DNA of 64,000 bases from positions 41,757 to 105,756 of the forward strand of contig JAQWFN010000117.1 of assembly GCA_029238785.1 (NCBI GenBank), read 5' to 3'. This document shows positions 54,939-64,000 of this stretch, in pieces; position 1 is the first letter of the stretch, and each line of letters opens with the position of its first letter. A model generated the notes under the pieces. That model was not told the DNA's origin. It was given only the letters and a program-made list of their open reading frames with translations, and made no database searches. The DNA comes from Flavobacteriales bacterium (GTDB lineage: Bacteria > Bacteroidota > Bacteroidia > Flavobacteriales_D > Sanyastnellaceae). A program made the translations under genes and the position numbers.

Positions 54939-56633
54939 ATGTTCCACTGCCGCCTCCTCGTATGTTTTTTCCTACTCAGCAGCCCCGCAATGGCTCAAGA
55001 AAAACTGGAGTCCTTTTCTTGGGGGCCGAAGGATTCCTTCCACGTTGAAGCAAATCGTTTGATTGAAGATACGGCCATCCTACACGGAACCTACGAAGCC
55101 TTTCTAAAGAGTCAAGTTTGGGCGAGCGGGGAGTTCAGAATGGGGAAAAAAACTGGAGCTTGGAGCTACTTCTTTCCTGGTGGCGCAATCAGGGCTGAAG
55201 GGAATTACACGCTCGGACTGAAAAATGGAGATTGGACCTTCTACCACAGTAACGGCCAAATCAGAGCCGAAGGGATGTTTATTCAGGGTGAAAAAGAAGG
55301 GGAATGGGTGAGTTACTATTCGAACGGACAAACCTACACGCTTCAAGAATACACGAAGGGCCTGCCTCAAAAACTCATTACATTTTATAGTTCTGGTGAT
55401 TCGGCAATGATCAGAAAATACGAACATCAGCACAATACGCTGCGCATTGAACATCGCGGCTATTACAAAGCAGGACCAATGCACGAAACCTACAGCGCAC
55501 TTGTTGACTTGGACGATCCCGTCATCAAAGCACTCGAAAACAACCAATACGACCGAGAACAACTGCTCTATTTTTCAAACGTCCCTCGAGAATTATTACT
55601 TCCAAAAACAAGCTTCCGTTTTGATGGAACCTATAAAAAACAACATGTAACTGGTCCGATTTGGGAGCATTTCATTTACGACGAAGGCAAGCTCCTCAAC
55701 GTCATCCTTGCTCAAAACAAATGGGAACAATGGAGAAGCTTTGGAACAATTCAAGACGGCAACGGAAAGTTAATTCGCTACCACGCCAGCGGAGATACCG
55801 CCTCCATTGAAGAATACAAAGACGGCATTAAAAATGGGGGCTTCTATTATTTTGAACCCGGACAACGACTAAGGCAAAAAGGGCAATGGTGTGAGGGTGA
55901 AGCTTGTGGAAATTGGCTCACCTTTAATACCGATCTAAAGTTCGATAAAATCATCACCTTCGAAAGTCCTGAAAACTACGTGGTTCGTCTTTACGAACGT
56001 AAAAATCACCTTGACGCCATTGAACCTTATAAGCATCACCGACTCCATGGCGCGCGCATCAGCTTTAATCAATACGACGACACGGCGAGTTACTTGAACT
56101 ACAAAAACGGCAAGCTAGAAGGACTCCAAAACTATTATGAAGGTGGCATCCTCTATCAAAGCGGTAAGTGCAAGCAAGACGTGCGAATACTCGATTGGCG
56201 CACTTACAACCTCCGAGGGAAGGTAAGTTTTCTTGAAAGGCTCAGCGCTCATTCTTATTGGAACAAAGAAATTAGCAAACCCATCAATACCCTTAATCGC
56301 TGGATGCCTTCAGATGAAATGGATTTTCGCCTAACCTTCACCCAAGAAGAAGTGTATGCCGATTATCTCGAAGAACTCACCTACGTCATCAATGGTCGAT
56401 TATTCAGGGTGAATAAAGCCTTGCACCGTTCAGATGGAGACGTGGTTTTCCGAATAGATTTGGAAAACACCGGGCAAGTGCGATCTTTGGAGTGCGTAAA
56501 ATTTGGGGATAATACCTTGTATGAAGAAGGACGAAAATTGCTTGAAGGCATGTTCTTCGCAATTCCCAAAACCGTTTTGGGTGTTCCTCAAGACAGTGAT
56601 TTTTTGATCTCAATTTATTTTCAACCGATATGA
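54939..56633 (+). CDS. Exported YwqK/MORN-like repeat protein with TonB-like C-terminal domain
   Basis: 564 residues. Signal peptide MFHCRLLVCFFLLSSPAMA ends before QEKLESFSW. Residues about 45-430 hold repeated YwqK/MORN-variant units of 22-24 residues, for example GAIRAEGNYTLGLKNGDWTFYH, SNGQIRAEGMFIQGEKEGEW and GKLEGLQNYYEGG. The last 100 residues (FRVNKALHRSDGDVVFRIDLENTGQVRSLECVKF) look like a TonB C-terminal fold without a membrane helix. Probably periplasmic or on the outer membrane. Overlaps the SDR gene by four bases; the family role is not known. Confidence 0.8.
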   Translation: MFHCRLLVCFFLLSSPAMAQEKLESFSWGPKDSFHVEANRLIEDTAILHGTYEAFLKSQVWASGEFRMGKKTGAWSYFFPGGAIRAEGNYTLGLKNGDWTFYHSNGQIRAEGMFIQGEKEGEWVSYYSNGQTYTLQEYTKGLPQKLITFYSSGDSAMIRKYEHQHNTLRIEHRGYYKAGPMHETYSALVDLDDPVIKALENNQYDREQLLYFSNVPRELLLPKTSFRFDGTYKKQHVTGPIWEHFIYDEGKLLNVILAQNKWEQWRSFGTIQDGNGKLIRYHASGDTASIEEYKDGIKNGGFYYFEPGQRLRQKGQWCEGEACGNWLTFNTDLKFDKIITFESPENYVVRLYERKNHLDAIEPYKHHRLHGARISFNQYDDTASYLNYKNGKLEGLQNYYEGGILYQSGKCKQDVRILDWRTYNLRGKVSFLERLSAHSYWNKEISKPINTLNRWMPSDEMDFRLTFTQEEVYADYLEELTYVINGRLFRVNKALHRSDGDVVFRIDLENTGQVRSLECVKFGDNTLYEEGRKLLEGMFFAIPKTVLGVPQDSDFLISIYFQPI

Positions 56634-57391
56634 AAAGCATCATCATTACCGGAGCCGGAAGTGGCATCGGACAAGCAGCAGCAATTGAACTCGAAGCGGC
56701 CGGACATCGACTGATTCTGGTAGGACGAACTCAATCCAAGCTCGACAGTACCTTGGCCTCACTCCAAAAGCCCCAAATCCACCACACCTTGTCGGTAGAC
56801 ATCGCTGATGCTGAAGCCTTCAACAAAGCGCTAAAAACAATCAAGGCGAGCGAACTCAACATCTTCGCCATTTTCGCCAATGCCGGTATTGGTGGAGAAA
56901 ACCATTATGGAGAAGGCGACCGCTGGAACGACATTCTGAACGTTAACCTTACGGGAACTTACAACAGCATTATGGAAAGCCTCCCTTATTTGAGAGCTTC
57001 GAAAGCCCCGGTGAAACATATTTTAATGACCTCCTCTTGCCTTGCCCGTTTTGGTGTTCCTAACTACACGGCCTACTGCACGTCAAAAGCCGGATTATTA
57101 GGCTTAACAAAAGCCTTGGCAGTGGAGCTCGCTTCAGAACAAATCTTGGTGAATGCCCTTTGCCCCGGTTGGGTTGAAACTGACATGGCTAAAGCCGGCA
57201 TTCAAAAGTTGGCCGACCATCAGGAGAATCCTTATGAACAGACTTACAAAGAGCAAATGAGCTACGTTCCTCTAGGCAGGATGAGTGAGCCCATAGAAAT
57301 TGCAAAGCTCGTGAGTTTTTTCTTTTCTGAAGGACAGCGTTCAATGACCGGACAAGGGATCGACATCAACAACGGAAGCTTCATGATATGA
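56630..57391 (+). CDS. Short-chain dehydrogenase/reductase
   Basis: 253 residues. Classical SDR: cofactor motif TGAGSGIGQAAA near the N-terminus, NAGIG at about 85, catalytic Ser in LMTSSCLARFG, YCTSK (Tyr-x3-Lys), and CPGWVETDM. C-terminal SMTGQGIDINNGSFMI is typical of FabG-like reductases. NAD(P)-dependent; the Arg in GRTQSK suggests NADP. Substrate unknown. ATG overlaps the YwqK-like stop and its own stop overlaps the M28 gene. Confidence 0.92.
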   Translation: MKSIIITGAGSGIGQAAAIELEAAGHRLILVGRTQSKLDSTLASLQKPQIHHTLSVDIADAEAFNKALKTIKASELNIFAIFANAGIGGENHYGEGDRWNDILNVNLTGTYNSIMESLPYLRASKAPVKHILMTSSCLARFGVPNYTAYCTSKAGLLGLTKALAVELASEQILVNALCPGWVETDMAKAGIQKLADHQENPYEQTYKEQMSYVPLGRMSEPIEIAKLVSFFFSEGQRSMTGQGIDINNGSFMI

Positions 57392-58743
57392 GAAAGTTCA
57401 TCTTTATTCTCTTCTTTATTCCTTTCGGGGTGAAGGCCCAGCAAGACTCTGTGCAAATCGCGAGCATCTTTGAACACATCTTGAGTGCTGGCGAATGTCA
57501 TGACGACCTTCGTGTGCTTTGCAAAGACATTGGAGCTCGTTTAAGTGGCTCTCCGGCTGCAGACAAGGCCATTCTTTGGGGATTTGAAACCCTCAAAAGC
57601 TTGAATCCTGATACCGTTTTCCTTCAAGACATCGAAGTGCCTCATTGGACCAGAGGAAATGTGGAGCGAGCAGTGCTTAATGGTAAAGCAGGTACAAAGC
57701 AGCTTCACATTTGTGCTCTGGGAGGTGCCGTGGGAACAAAGGGAACCATTGAAGCTGAAGTCATCATGGTGAAAGAGTTTTCCGAACTCGAAGCACTCGG
57801 TCGAGATCAAGTGGAAGGTAAAATTGTTTTTTATAACCGCGCGCTTAACCCAGTGCTCATCAATACAGGCGCTGCTTATGGGGGCGCTTATGACCAAAGA
57901 AGTAGCGGTGCCATTGAAGCCGCTAAGTATGGAGCTGTAGGAACACTTGTACGTTCATTAACCCACGCCCTCGACACCTTGCCCCACACTGGAGCAATGA
58001 ATTATGAGGAGGGCATTGATTCTATTCCCGCCGCAGCCATTAGTACCGTGGATGCGAATTACCTCAGTGAGCAATTGAAGCTTGATCCGAAGTTGAAAAT
58101 TGCTTTGGAATTGAGTTGTGAACGTCATCCAGACCGCGTTCAGGCCAACGTTATTGCTGAAATTCGCGGCAGTGAATTCCCAGAGGAATACATCCTTGTT
58201 GGTGGTCATTTAGACAGCTGGGACATTGGTGAAGGGGCACATGATGATGGCGCGGGAATTGTTCAAAGCATTGAGGTCCTGAGAACCTATATGGCTCTAG
58301 GAATTAAACCAAAGCACAGCTTGCGCATTGTTCTTTTCATCAACGAAGAAAACGGAAACCGGGGAGGTATTGGCTATGCTGAAACCGTTAAAGAAAATAA
58401 CGAAGAACACATAGCCGCATTGGAGAGCGACAGCGGTGGATTTAGCCCAAGAGGTTTCAACATGGAGGGAAGTGATGAACAAGCCGTAAAAGTGCGTTCA
58501 TGGGCAGAACTCTTCGAACCTTATAACATTCATCTTTTTAGACGTGGCTGGAGTGGCGTTGATATTCGTCCACTCAAAAACGACCGTATCTTATTGATGG
58601 GCTTGGTGCCAGACAACCAGCGCTATTTTGACTACCACCATTCAAAGAACGACGTCTTCGAAAGTGTTCACAAGCGAGAATTAGAGCTGGGTGCAGCTGC
58701 CATGACCTCACTTATTTATTTGCTTGATCAGTATGCTCCTTGA
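57388..58743 (+). CDS. Secreted M28-family zinc metallopeptidase
   Basis: 451 residues. Signal peptide MRKFIFILFFIPFGVKA ends before QQDSVQ. A PA-like inserted domain (about 110-230) precedes the M28 catalytic core with GGHLDSWDIGEGAHDDGAG (His and bridging Asp), NEENGNRGG (catalytic Glu pair), ESDSGG (Asp) and YHHSKNDVF (final His). All five zinc ligands are present. Aminopeptidase or carboxypeptidase Q-like activity is expected. No sorting domain, so it is probably periplasmic. Last gene of the three-gene operon; converges on the next gene. Confidence 0.93.
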   Translation: MRKFIFILFFIPFGVKAQQDSVQIASIFEHILSAGECHDDLRVLCKDIGARLSGSPAADKAILWGFETLKSLNPDTVFLQDIEVPHWTRGNVERAVLNGKAGTKQLHICALGGAVGTKGTIEAEVIMVKEFSELEALGRDQVEGKIVFYNRALNPVLINTGAAYGGAYDQRSSGAIEAAKYGAVGTLVRSLTHALDTLPHTGAMNYEEGIDSIPAAAISTVDANYLSEQLKLDPKLKIALELSCERHPDRVQANVIAEIRGSEFPEEYILVGGHLDSWDIGEGAHDDGAGIVQSIEVLRTYMALGIKPKHSLRIVLFINEENGNRGGIGYAETVKENNEEHIAALESDSGGFSPRGFNMEGSDEQAVKVRSWAELFEPYNIHLFRRGWSGVDIRPLKNDRILLMGLVPDNQRYFDYHHSKNDVFESVHKRELELGAAAMTSLIYLLDQYAP

Positions 58744-58762
58744 GTAGGATTGAATGAGGTGA

Positions 58763-59623
58763 TTAACCTCTCGATATAAATAAGCCTTTACTCTGCTCCT
58801 CGAGCAAGGCATTCAACAACGCTTGAACTTGTTTTACATCGAGACGTCTTGGATTTTTAGATTTTGGAAAAGATTCTGAGTACATCACTCCGTATTTTGT
58901 ATTCAAAAGAGAACATCTTGTTTCACCCTTCCAACTTCTAGGAATAGGCAATGAATAGGCGACAATCATTCCATCTGCCACCATTTTCGTAGGCTGTTTT
59001 TTATTGAGAAACTGGAATACCTTCAAATCTGAAAGAGCAGCGAAGTCCTCATCAGTCATCTCTGCTGCCTCTAGATCTAAAATCATATAATGAATGCCAA
59101 TTGCGTTCTTCTCATAAGATTTACGAAAGCTGAAAAAGCTTAATTCCTGGTAGTCGTTTGCTTGCTTCTTATTGGTTTTTAATGAAACAAGAATGCTGTT
59201 CTCTAATGTTTTGATAAGCAGCTGATGCACCTTTGATAGTCCCATTTTTTCTGGGAGCATGAACATACTCAAAACGGGCATGTCTTCAGTGATTGTGACA
59301 AGTTCCTTTTGATTAAAAGCTAAATTCTTAAAATCTTCTCCACTTGTAATTGCTATTCCTTCAAAGCCTGCTTTTGCAACAAATCGTGCTGGGAATATCA
59401 CAAAATCTTTGGTAGTGGTATCTGCTTCTGAATAATTAATAAGCTTACCTATTCTCCAAGTTGACGCCAGGGCTAACTGTTCTTTTTCAGAGAAAACCCC
59501 GTCCCAACCGCGAAGTTCAAAAGAGCTATTTTCTAAGTCGGCACTCAGGAAATCTTCTGAAAGATATTGCGCATTGCCGCTAATAGAGACGAAAAAAAGA
59601 AGTACAAATCCTAGATATTTCAT
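58763..59623 (-). CDS. Secreted protein of unknown function
   Basis: 286 residues from ATG 59621-59623. Signal peptide MKYLGFVLLFFVSISGNA ends before QYLSEDFLSAD. The remainder is alpha/beta with no motif I recognise; it has scattered Lys-rich segments (KSKNPRRLDVKQVQALLNALLEEQ near the end) and no sorting domain. Thirteen upstream in-frame codons are rejected because they disrupt the signal peptide. It lies downstream of the T9SS cargo pair but behind their terminator. Confidence 0.7.
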   Translation of the reverse strand: MKYLGFVLLFFVSISGNAQYLSEDFLSADLENSSFELRGWDGVFSEKEQLALASTWRIGKLINYSEADTTTKDFVIFPARFVAKAGFEGIAITSGEDFKNLAFNQKELVTITEDMPVLSMFMLPEKMGLSKVHQLLIKTLENSILVSLKTNKKQANDYQELSFFSFRKSYEKNAIGIHYMILDLEAAEMTDEDFAALSDLKVFQFLNKKQPTKMVADGMIVAYSLPIPRSWKGETRCSLLNTKYGVMYSESFPKSKNPRRLDVKQVQALLNALLEEQSKGLFISRG

Positions 59624-59779
59624 GCTTGTAAGGTAAAGAATATTGGAGATGGAAGATAACAAAATGAATGCCGAAAATGGCGGATTAAGGCTACTTTTCT
59701 TGGTGATTGCCTTTTGTCTGTAATTAAATGCCTCAAGAAAAGGTTTAAGGTCTTATACAAACGCTCAATCTTTAAAGAC

Positions 59780-59806
59780 AAAAAGGCCCTCCAATCGGAA
59801 GGCCTT
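59780..59806 (-). terminator. Rho-independent terminator after the first T9SS paralogue
   Basis: On the minus strand AAGGCCTTCC pairs with GGAGGGCCTT (one mismatch), loop GATT, followed by TTTTT. It begins 27 bases after the stop at 59833. Confidence 0.8.
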
Positions 59807-59832
59807 CTCTTATTTAGCAATAGGGATAATTG

Positions 59833-62070
59833 TTAGTTAACAATTACCAGCTTCTCTGTGATTACAGTTGTTCCTGCTTTTATATGAACTAAGTAAGTTC
59901 CAGCGGCAAGTGTTTGTAAATCCAACTGAAGAAGTACGGACTTGTCTTTTGCAATGAGCTGGTGTGAGGCAACCGTGCGACCAACGAAATCAGTAACGCT
60001 CAATTCAAGCGTCTCCTCTTCTTGCAAGTTGTGAAGAGTAACATTCACCAAACCACTGCTTGGGTTAGGATAGATATTACTTTCAGGCATTGCAATTACT
60101 TCATCTTTTTGACTTTCCTCAGTGATCGTATTAGCTACAATCACATCACCAATAATTCCGGCTGCGCCTACCAAGGCAATTTGTTCCACTTCTCCGTAAG
60201 CGGCTTCTTGACCATTGGCGAAAACTGGTTTTACTTGAACATTGTAAATTCCGCCTGGTGCTATGGAATTGCCCAAAACATCTGAAATCCTAACGAAGGT
60301 TGACGAAGTTGCTGAAGTGTATTCCTGAGGAAGCTCTGGTACATCTACCCTTGTAAATTTCCAAGTATAAGCCGTTGCACTGCAAGCATATTGATTGGTT
60401 CTAACGAAGTTACCCGGGTAGTGTGGGCCGTGATTTGCAATGTTATCTTGAGTTCTCATTTTGATCACAGGTGCATCTGCAACAGTGATGGTACAAGGTT
60501 CATCGTTTGCTACAACAACCGTTTCCTGATTTCCAGCGCCGTCCAACATGTAATAAATTGACTCAATCTCCACAGTATAATCATCGCCAAATGGCAAACC
60601 ATCAACATTTCTTAAAACAAGGAAGGTTGAACTTTGAACGTTGCTTGAATAGACATCACCGGTGGTTTGGGAGGTGAAGTGAAACTGATATGCATCTGAA
60701 TAAACGAAGTCTGCTTTATACATCTGGCATAAAGAATACGTTCCAGAGGGATAATCGCAACGGGTATCTCTGAAGGTTTGAACACAAATATTAAACAAGG
60801 CGTCTTCTGTTACTGGAGTAGTTGAAACAACGCGCACAAAGTACGGCTGACCAGCTGTAAGGTTTCCTACCTGGAAAATCTCATTTCCTGCTCCATCATT
60901 AGCATTTTCCAAAGGCAGATCATTAATACCATTAACTTGGCCCAGGTTGATATCATACAATTCTATCACAGCATCGAAGTCTACTGTTTCAACGGTAATT
61001 TGATTCCCTGAAGATAAAGGAACAAATGAATACCACAAACCAGGAAGGTTGTTGTACAATGAGAAAAGAATATCCTCAGAAGTATTGGCATTCGCAAAGA
61101 ACATGTTCTGCTCGTTTAATCCATTACATCCTGTTCCCGGACCGGCTGCAATATTCAAGCCCATTGATTCCGCGCTGTTTGGTGTATCGTTAACGGCAAT
61201 ATAGAAACATGATCCATCGTCACTTGTGGCGTTTGAATCATAATTGATTGCAGTTGGGTCGGTACAACCAGCAATTGCATAGGTACATGAACCGTTCTCC
61301 ACATTGGCTAAAGCATTATAATTTATTGCACTTGGATCAGTACAACCTGGGAGCGCGTCATAAATCAAGCCCAAGGCACTTCCATCAATAACCGTTGGCA
61401 TACCTGGGAAAGGATTAGCATCATCAAAAAAGCAATTCACATCTCCAGAAGAAACATATACCAGGTTTTGACTTCCATTCCCTCCATCAAAGACCTGGAG
61501 GTTAATATCGAAACTAAAGTTACCATCAGTAGTGAACTGACCAAGAAGCACCCGGTTATTTGGTCCCGAAGGCAAACCATTTACAGCGCCATTTGTGGTG
61601 AATATTGTTCCGTCAATTACATTGAAATTTGACCCATTTTCATTTGCGAAGGCCGCACTTATTGGGTTTGTTGGATTCGAGAAAACCGCTTGGGTTTGAC
61701 CTGCATCAGCACTGGTCAATTGCCCAATAGTTAGGAAACTATCATATCCTGCACCGGGAGAAGACGCACACAAAGCTGCATTTAAATCACTACCTAAAAC
61801 ACCTCCAGCTGCATTATTATAGAAGCTCGTAGTTGTTGAAATATTCATTGGGTGACACCCCTCAATGGCCGTAATTGCGCTTAGAAAGTCGTCTGAATCT
61901 TGTAACTCAGCGTAAACCCGATAAGTAATGGTTCCTGCTGGCTGCACAGAAGTACCGCAAGCAATAATGCCTCCGTTATAAGATGTCTCAACAACAACGC
62001 CACTAAGCTGAGCCATGGTTACAGAAGTTGTCGAAACGAGAATCAAACAAAGAAGTGCTAATCTTTTCAT
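59833..62070 (-). CDS. Secreted T9SS type A cargo protein (paralogue 1)
   Basis: 745 residues. Signal peptide MKRLALLCLILVSTTSVTMA ends before QLSGVVVET. An N-terminal beta domain of about 230 residues precedes two Cys-flanked acidic motifs (GCTDPSAINY...NGSC and GCTDPTAINY...DDGSC). These are followed by a long region, about 290-655, shared with the next gene (FVRVVSTTPVT, FNICVQTFRD, MRTQDNIANHGPH). The type A sorting domain starts NIYPNPSSGLVNVTL and ends KLVIVN. Expected on the cell surface or released. Ligand unknown. Confidence 0.88.
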   Translation of the reverse strand: MKRLALLCLILVSTTSVTMAQLSGVVVETSYNGGIIACGTSVQPAGTITYRVYAELQDSDDFLSAITAIEGCHPMNISTTTSFYNNAAGGVLGSDLNAALCASSPGAGYDSFLTIGQLTSADAGQTQAVFSNPTNPISAAFANENGSNFNVIDGTIFTTNGAVNGLPSGPNNRVLLGQFTTDGNFSFDINLQVFDGGNGSQNLVYVSSGDVNCFFDDANPFPGMPTVIDGSALGLIYDALPGCTDPSAINYNALANVENGSCTYAIAGCTDPTAINYDSNATSDDGSCFYIAVNDTPNSAESMGLNIAAGPGTGCNGLNEQNMFFANANTSEDILFSLYNNLPGLWYSFVPLSSGNQITVETVDFDAVIELYDINLGQVNGINDLPLENANDGAGNEIFQVGNLTAGQPYFVRVVSTTPVTEDALFNICVQTFRDTRCDYPSGTYSLCQMYKADFVYSDAYQFHFTSQTTGDVYSSNVQSSTFLVLRNVDGLPFGDDYTVEIESIYYMLDGAGNQETVVVANDEPCTITVADAPVIKMRTQDNIANHGPHYPGNFVRTNQYACSATAYTWKFTRVDVPELPQEYTSATSSTFVRISDVLGNSIAPGGIYNVQVKPVFANGQEAAYGEVEQIALVGAAGIIGDVIVANTITEESQKDEVIAMPESNIYPNPSSGLVNVTLHNLQEEETLELSVTDFVGRTVASHQLIAKDKSVLLQLDLQTLAAGTYLVHIKAGTTVITEKLVIVN

Positions 62071-62227
62071 AGTATAATGTTAAGTTGAAAGTGCAAATTA
62101 ACTTGCTTTGCGCGAATAATCTACACCGTTCATCGGGTGTAATTATCGTTTTATCGAAAAAAGAACAGAAGATAGTGATAACGATTCGATCCCTTACAAA
62201 CGGAGTACTAAGTGCAGAAAACAGAAC

Positions 62228-62260
62228 AAAAAAAAACGGGGTCCCATTTCTGGAACCCCG
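62228..62260 (-). terminator. Rho-independent terminator after the second T9SS paralogue
   Basis: On the minus strand CGGGGTTCC pairs with GGGACCCCG (loop AGAAAT, one mispair), followed by nine T (A-run at 62228-62236). It separates the two paralogous cargo genes. Confidence 0.88.
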
Positions 62261-62286
62261 AATTTTCATTGATTGAACGCTTTTGC

Positions 62287-64000
62287 TTATTGAGCAATCA
62301 CGATTTTTTCAGTCATTACTGTACCGTTAACATTGATGTTCATCAAGTAAGTACCAGAAGCCAAGTGGCTCAAATTGATCACTTCTTGATGAGTGCTACC
62401 GCTCAAAGTAATTTGGAATGAAGCTACTGTTCTTCCTACGAAGTCAGTTACTTCAATTACTCCTTGCTCAGCACTTGCATCGATATTGTTGAGGTTGATG
62501 GTAATGTTATCACCCGTACTTGGGTTTGGATATACCATTGCATCAGCGAAGTTAAGGTCAAGTTTAGTACTTCCAGCTTCTTCGATTTGAGGCGCTGCTG
62601 TGAGCACATCTCCTTGAATTCCAGCTACACCAAGAATTGTAATTTCTTGAACTGTACCATAACCTATGTCTTGACCTGAATCAAAGACTGGTTTAACTTC
62701 TACGTTATAAACACCACCTGCTGCTGCTGCGGCACCAAGTACATCAGAAATACGTACCCAAGTAGAAGTAGTATTTGTTGTGTATTCAATTGGCAATTCA
62801 GCAACATCAGTTCTTGTGAGTCTCCAAGAGTAACGATCAGCGCTACAAACAAAGCTATTCGCTCTAATGTAGTTACCAGGGAAATGAGGACCGTGGTTTA
62901 CTGAGTTGTCTTGAGTACGCATAGAAATGGTATTTGGTGTGTACAAACTCATGGTACATGGTTCATCATTAACACAAATCACCTGTACAGCATTTCCAGC
63001 ACCATCTTGGAAGTTATAAACAGCATCAATAGCAACATCATAGTCATCACCAAACTGGAGGTCTGGAACATTACTCAATTGAAGGAATGTTGATGTTTGT
63101 GGATTACTTGTGTAAGTAATTCCTGTATTCTGTGATGTAAAGTTAAAGATGTACTGATCACTATAAACGAAATCCGCTTTGAACAACTGGCAAAGGCTGT
63201 AAGGACCTGGACCATAATCACAACGTGAATCTCTCAAAGTCTGAACACAGATATCGAACAAAGCCGGACCTGTAACAGGGAAGTAAGGCGCTACACGGAT
63301 GTAGTATTGCTGACCTGCAGTTAAGTTACCAACGTGGTAAATCTCATCTCCATCAAAGAAGTTATCGTCCTCAAAAGGCAAACCACTTGTCTCTGTAACC
63401 AAGTTCATGTTGGCATCAAACACCTCAATCAAGGCATCGAAATCAGTAGTCACAACTTGAATTCTGTTACCAGAAGAGAAAGGTGTAAATGAGTACCAAA
63501 GGTCTGGGTTAACTTGTTGATAAACCCCTTCGCTTGCTACTAATTGAGCAGCTCCCATGTCTTCACCAGAAAGACCATTACATCCTGCACCAGGACCTGT
63601 AGCCACATTCAATGTAAGTGGTGTTGCCAAGGCAGGTGTTTCATTCAAAGTGGTAATGATACAAGAGCCATCATCTTCTGTTGCTAGCGGATCGTAGTTA
63701 ATAGCAGCCGGGTCTGTACAACCAGTGATGGCACATGTACCAAACTCGTGGCTGATTGAATCTCCCCAATCGCCAGTTGACGTGAAGATTTCAGTTCCAT
63801 CAAGCGTAATGCTTGTTGTACCGTCAACACCACCAAAGTCTGAACCAAATTGTCCGTCACCGAAACTATCTAGCATTGTAAACACATAGCACAACGTTGG
63901 GTCAACACAAACAGTTACACTTTGGGTAGCTCCGTCGCCAGACGCAATTAGAACTCCATCCTCTGTCAATGCCCAAGAGTTTTCACCCGGATACTCATCT
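62287..64000 (-). CDS. Secreted T9SS type A cargo protein (paralogue 2, 5' end outside window)
   Basis: The frame stays open to the window edge (visible N-terminal residues DEYPGENSWALTEDG), so the true start is upstream; TTG at 63969 is internal. Visible parts in order: a beta domain with YVFTMLDSFGDGQFG, one GCTDPAAINY...DDGSC motif, then a region of about 350 residues closely parallel to the previous gene (FDICVQTLRDSRCDYG, MRTQDNSVNHGPHFPGN, RISDVLG). The type A sorting domain starts MVYPNPSTGDNITIN and ends TEKIVIAQ. The two genes form a tandem duplicate pair. Confidence 0.88.
   Translation of the reverse strand, partial: DEYPGENSWALTEDGVLIASGDGATQSVTVCVDPTLCYVFTMLDSFGDGQFGSDFGGVDGTTSITLDGTEIFTSTGDWGDSISHEFGTCAITGCTDPAAINYDPLATEDDGSCIITTLNETPALATPLTLNVATGPGAGCNGLSGEDMGAAQLVASEGVYQQVNPDLWYSFTPFSSGNRIQVVTTDFDALIEVFDANMNLVTETSGLPFEDDNFFDGDEIYHVGNLTAGQQYYIRVAPYFPVTGPALFDICVQTLRDSRCDYGPGPYSLCQLFKADFVYSDQYIFNFTSQNTGITYTSNPQTSTFLQLSNVPDLQFGDDYDVAIDAVYNFQDGAGNAVQVICVNDEPCTMSLYTPNTISMRTQDNSVNHGPHFPGNYIRANSFVCSADRYSWRLTRTDVAELPIEYTTNTTSTWVRISDVLGAAAAAGGVYNVEVKPVFDSGQDIGYGTVQEITILGVAGIQGDVLTAAPQIEEAGSTKLDLNFADAMVYPNPSTGDNITINLNNIDASAEQGVIEVTDFVGRTVASFQITLSGSTHQEVINLSHLASGTYLMNINVNGTVMTEKIVIAQ

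Overview
The window is one contiguous piece of a Bacteroidota chromosome, most likely order Flavobacteriales. The evidence is two gliding/type IX secretion (T9SS) loci (porP-gldKLMN and gldB-gldC), several secreted proteins ending in T9SS type A sorting domains with the YPNP signature, promoter elements of the Bacteroidota form TTTG-N18-TAnnTTTG, signal peptides that end just before Gln, and an FtsZ ending in PFLHDNVD. Genus and family cannot be fixed from the sequence alone. Coding density is high. I see no tRNA, rRNA, insertion sequence, prophage or CRISPR array.

Layout. 1-3.5 kb: 3' part of topA, an arginase-fold protein that has lost three metal ligands, and a 41-codon ORF coupled to it. 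3.6-9.5 kb: porP-gldK-gldL-gldM-gldN, the OM-associated ring and the inner-membrane motor of the T9SS, closed by a terminator. 9.5-17.7 kb: an ABC-F ATPase facing a minus-strand group of purL, a PASTA protein, a T9SS cargo protein and an RluD-type pseudouridine synthase. 17.7-25.5 kb: dtd, another T9SS cargo gene, a MazG-like pyrophosphohydrolase, a large BNR/sortilin-like secreted protein, nadE and a PorT-like barrel. 25.7-28.4 kb: gldB-gldC, then engB and an alpha/beta hydrolase. 28.7-44.4 kb: a complete dcw cluster (mraZ, rsmH, ftsL-like, ftsI, murE, mraY, murD, ftsW, murG, murC, ftsQ, ftsA, ftsZ). It is headed by a four-copy MraZ operator, closed by a terminator, and has an extra promoter in front of ftsZ. 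44.5-52.6 kb: yqeY, small exported proteins, a repeat-containing intergenic region, a TauE/SafE permease, a probable ATP-grasp ligase with an aspartoacylase-like hydrolase, a membrane-anchored MutS homologue trailed by a 33-residue exported or membrane peptide, and a MarR-YceI pair with a palindromic operator. 52.6-58.7 kb: two tightly overlapping operons (thioredoxin-like, nitroreductase, small membrane protein, OM barrel; and YwqK-like repeat protein, SDR, M28 peptidase). 58.8-64 kb: a secreted protein of unknown function and two tandem paralogous T9SS cargo proteins, the second cut by the window edge.

How the parts relate. PorP, GldK, GldN, GldL and GldM build the secretion machine, and GldB/GldC are further gliding factors. 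The YPNP-tailed proteins are its expected cargo. The dcw cluster supplies meso-diaminopimelate peptidoglycan precursors (MurE carries DNPR) and the divisome. The points most worth a second look are the arginase-fold pseudoenzyme beside the T9SS genes, the previously unannotated small ORFs at 3413-3538 and 49545-49646, the membrane MutS, the ligase/deacylase pair, and the MraZ and MarR operators.
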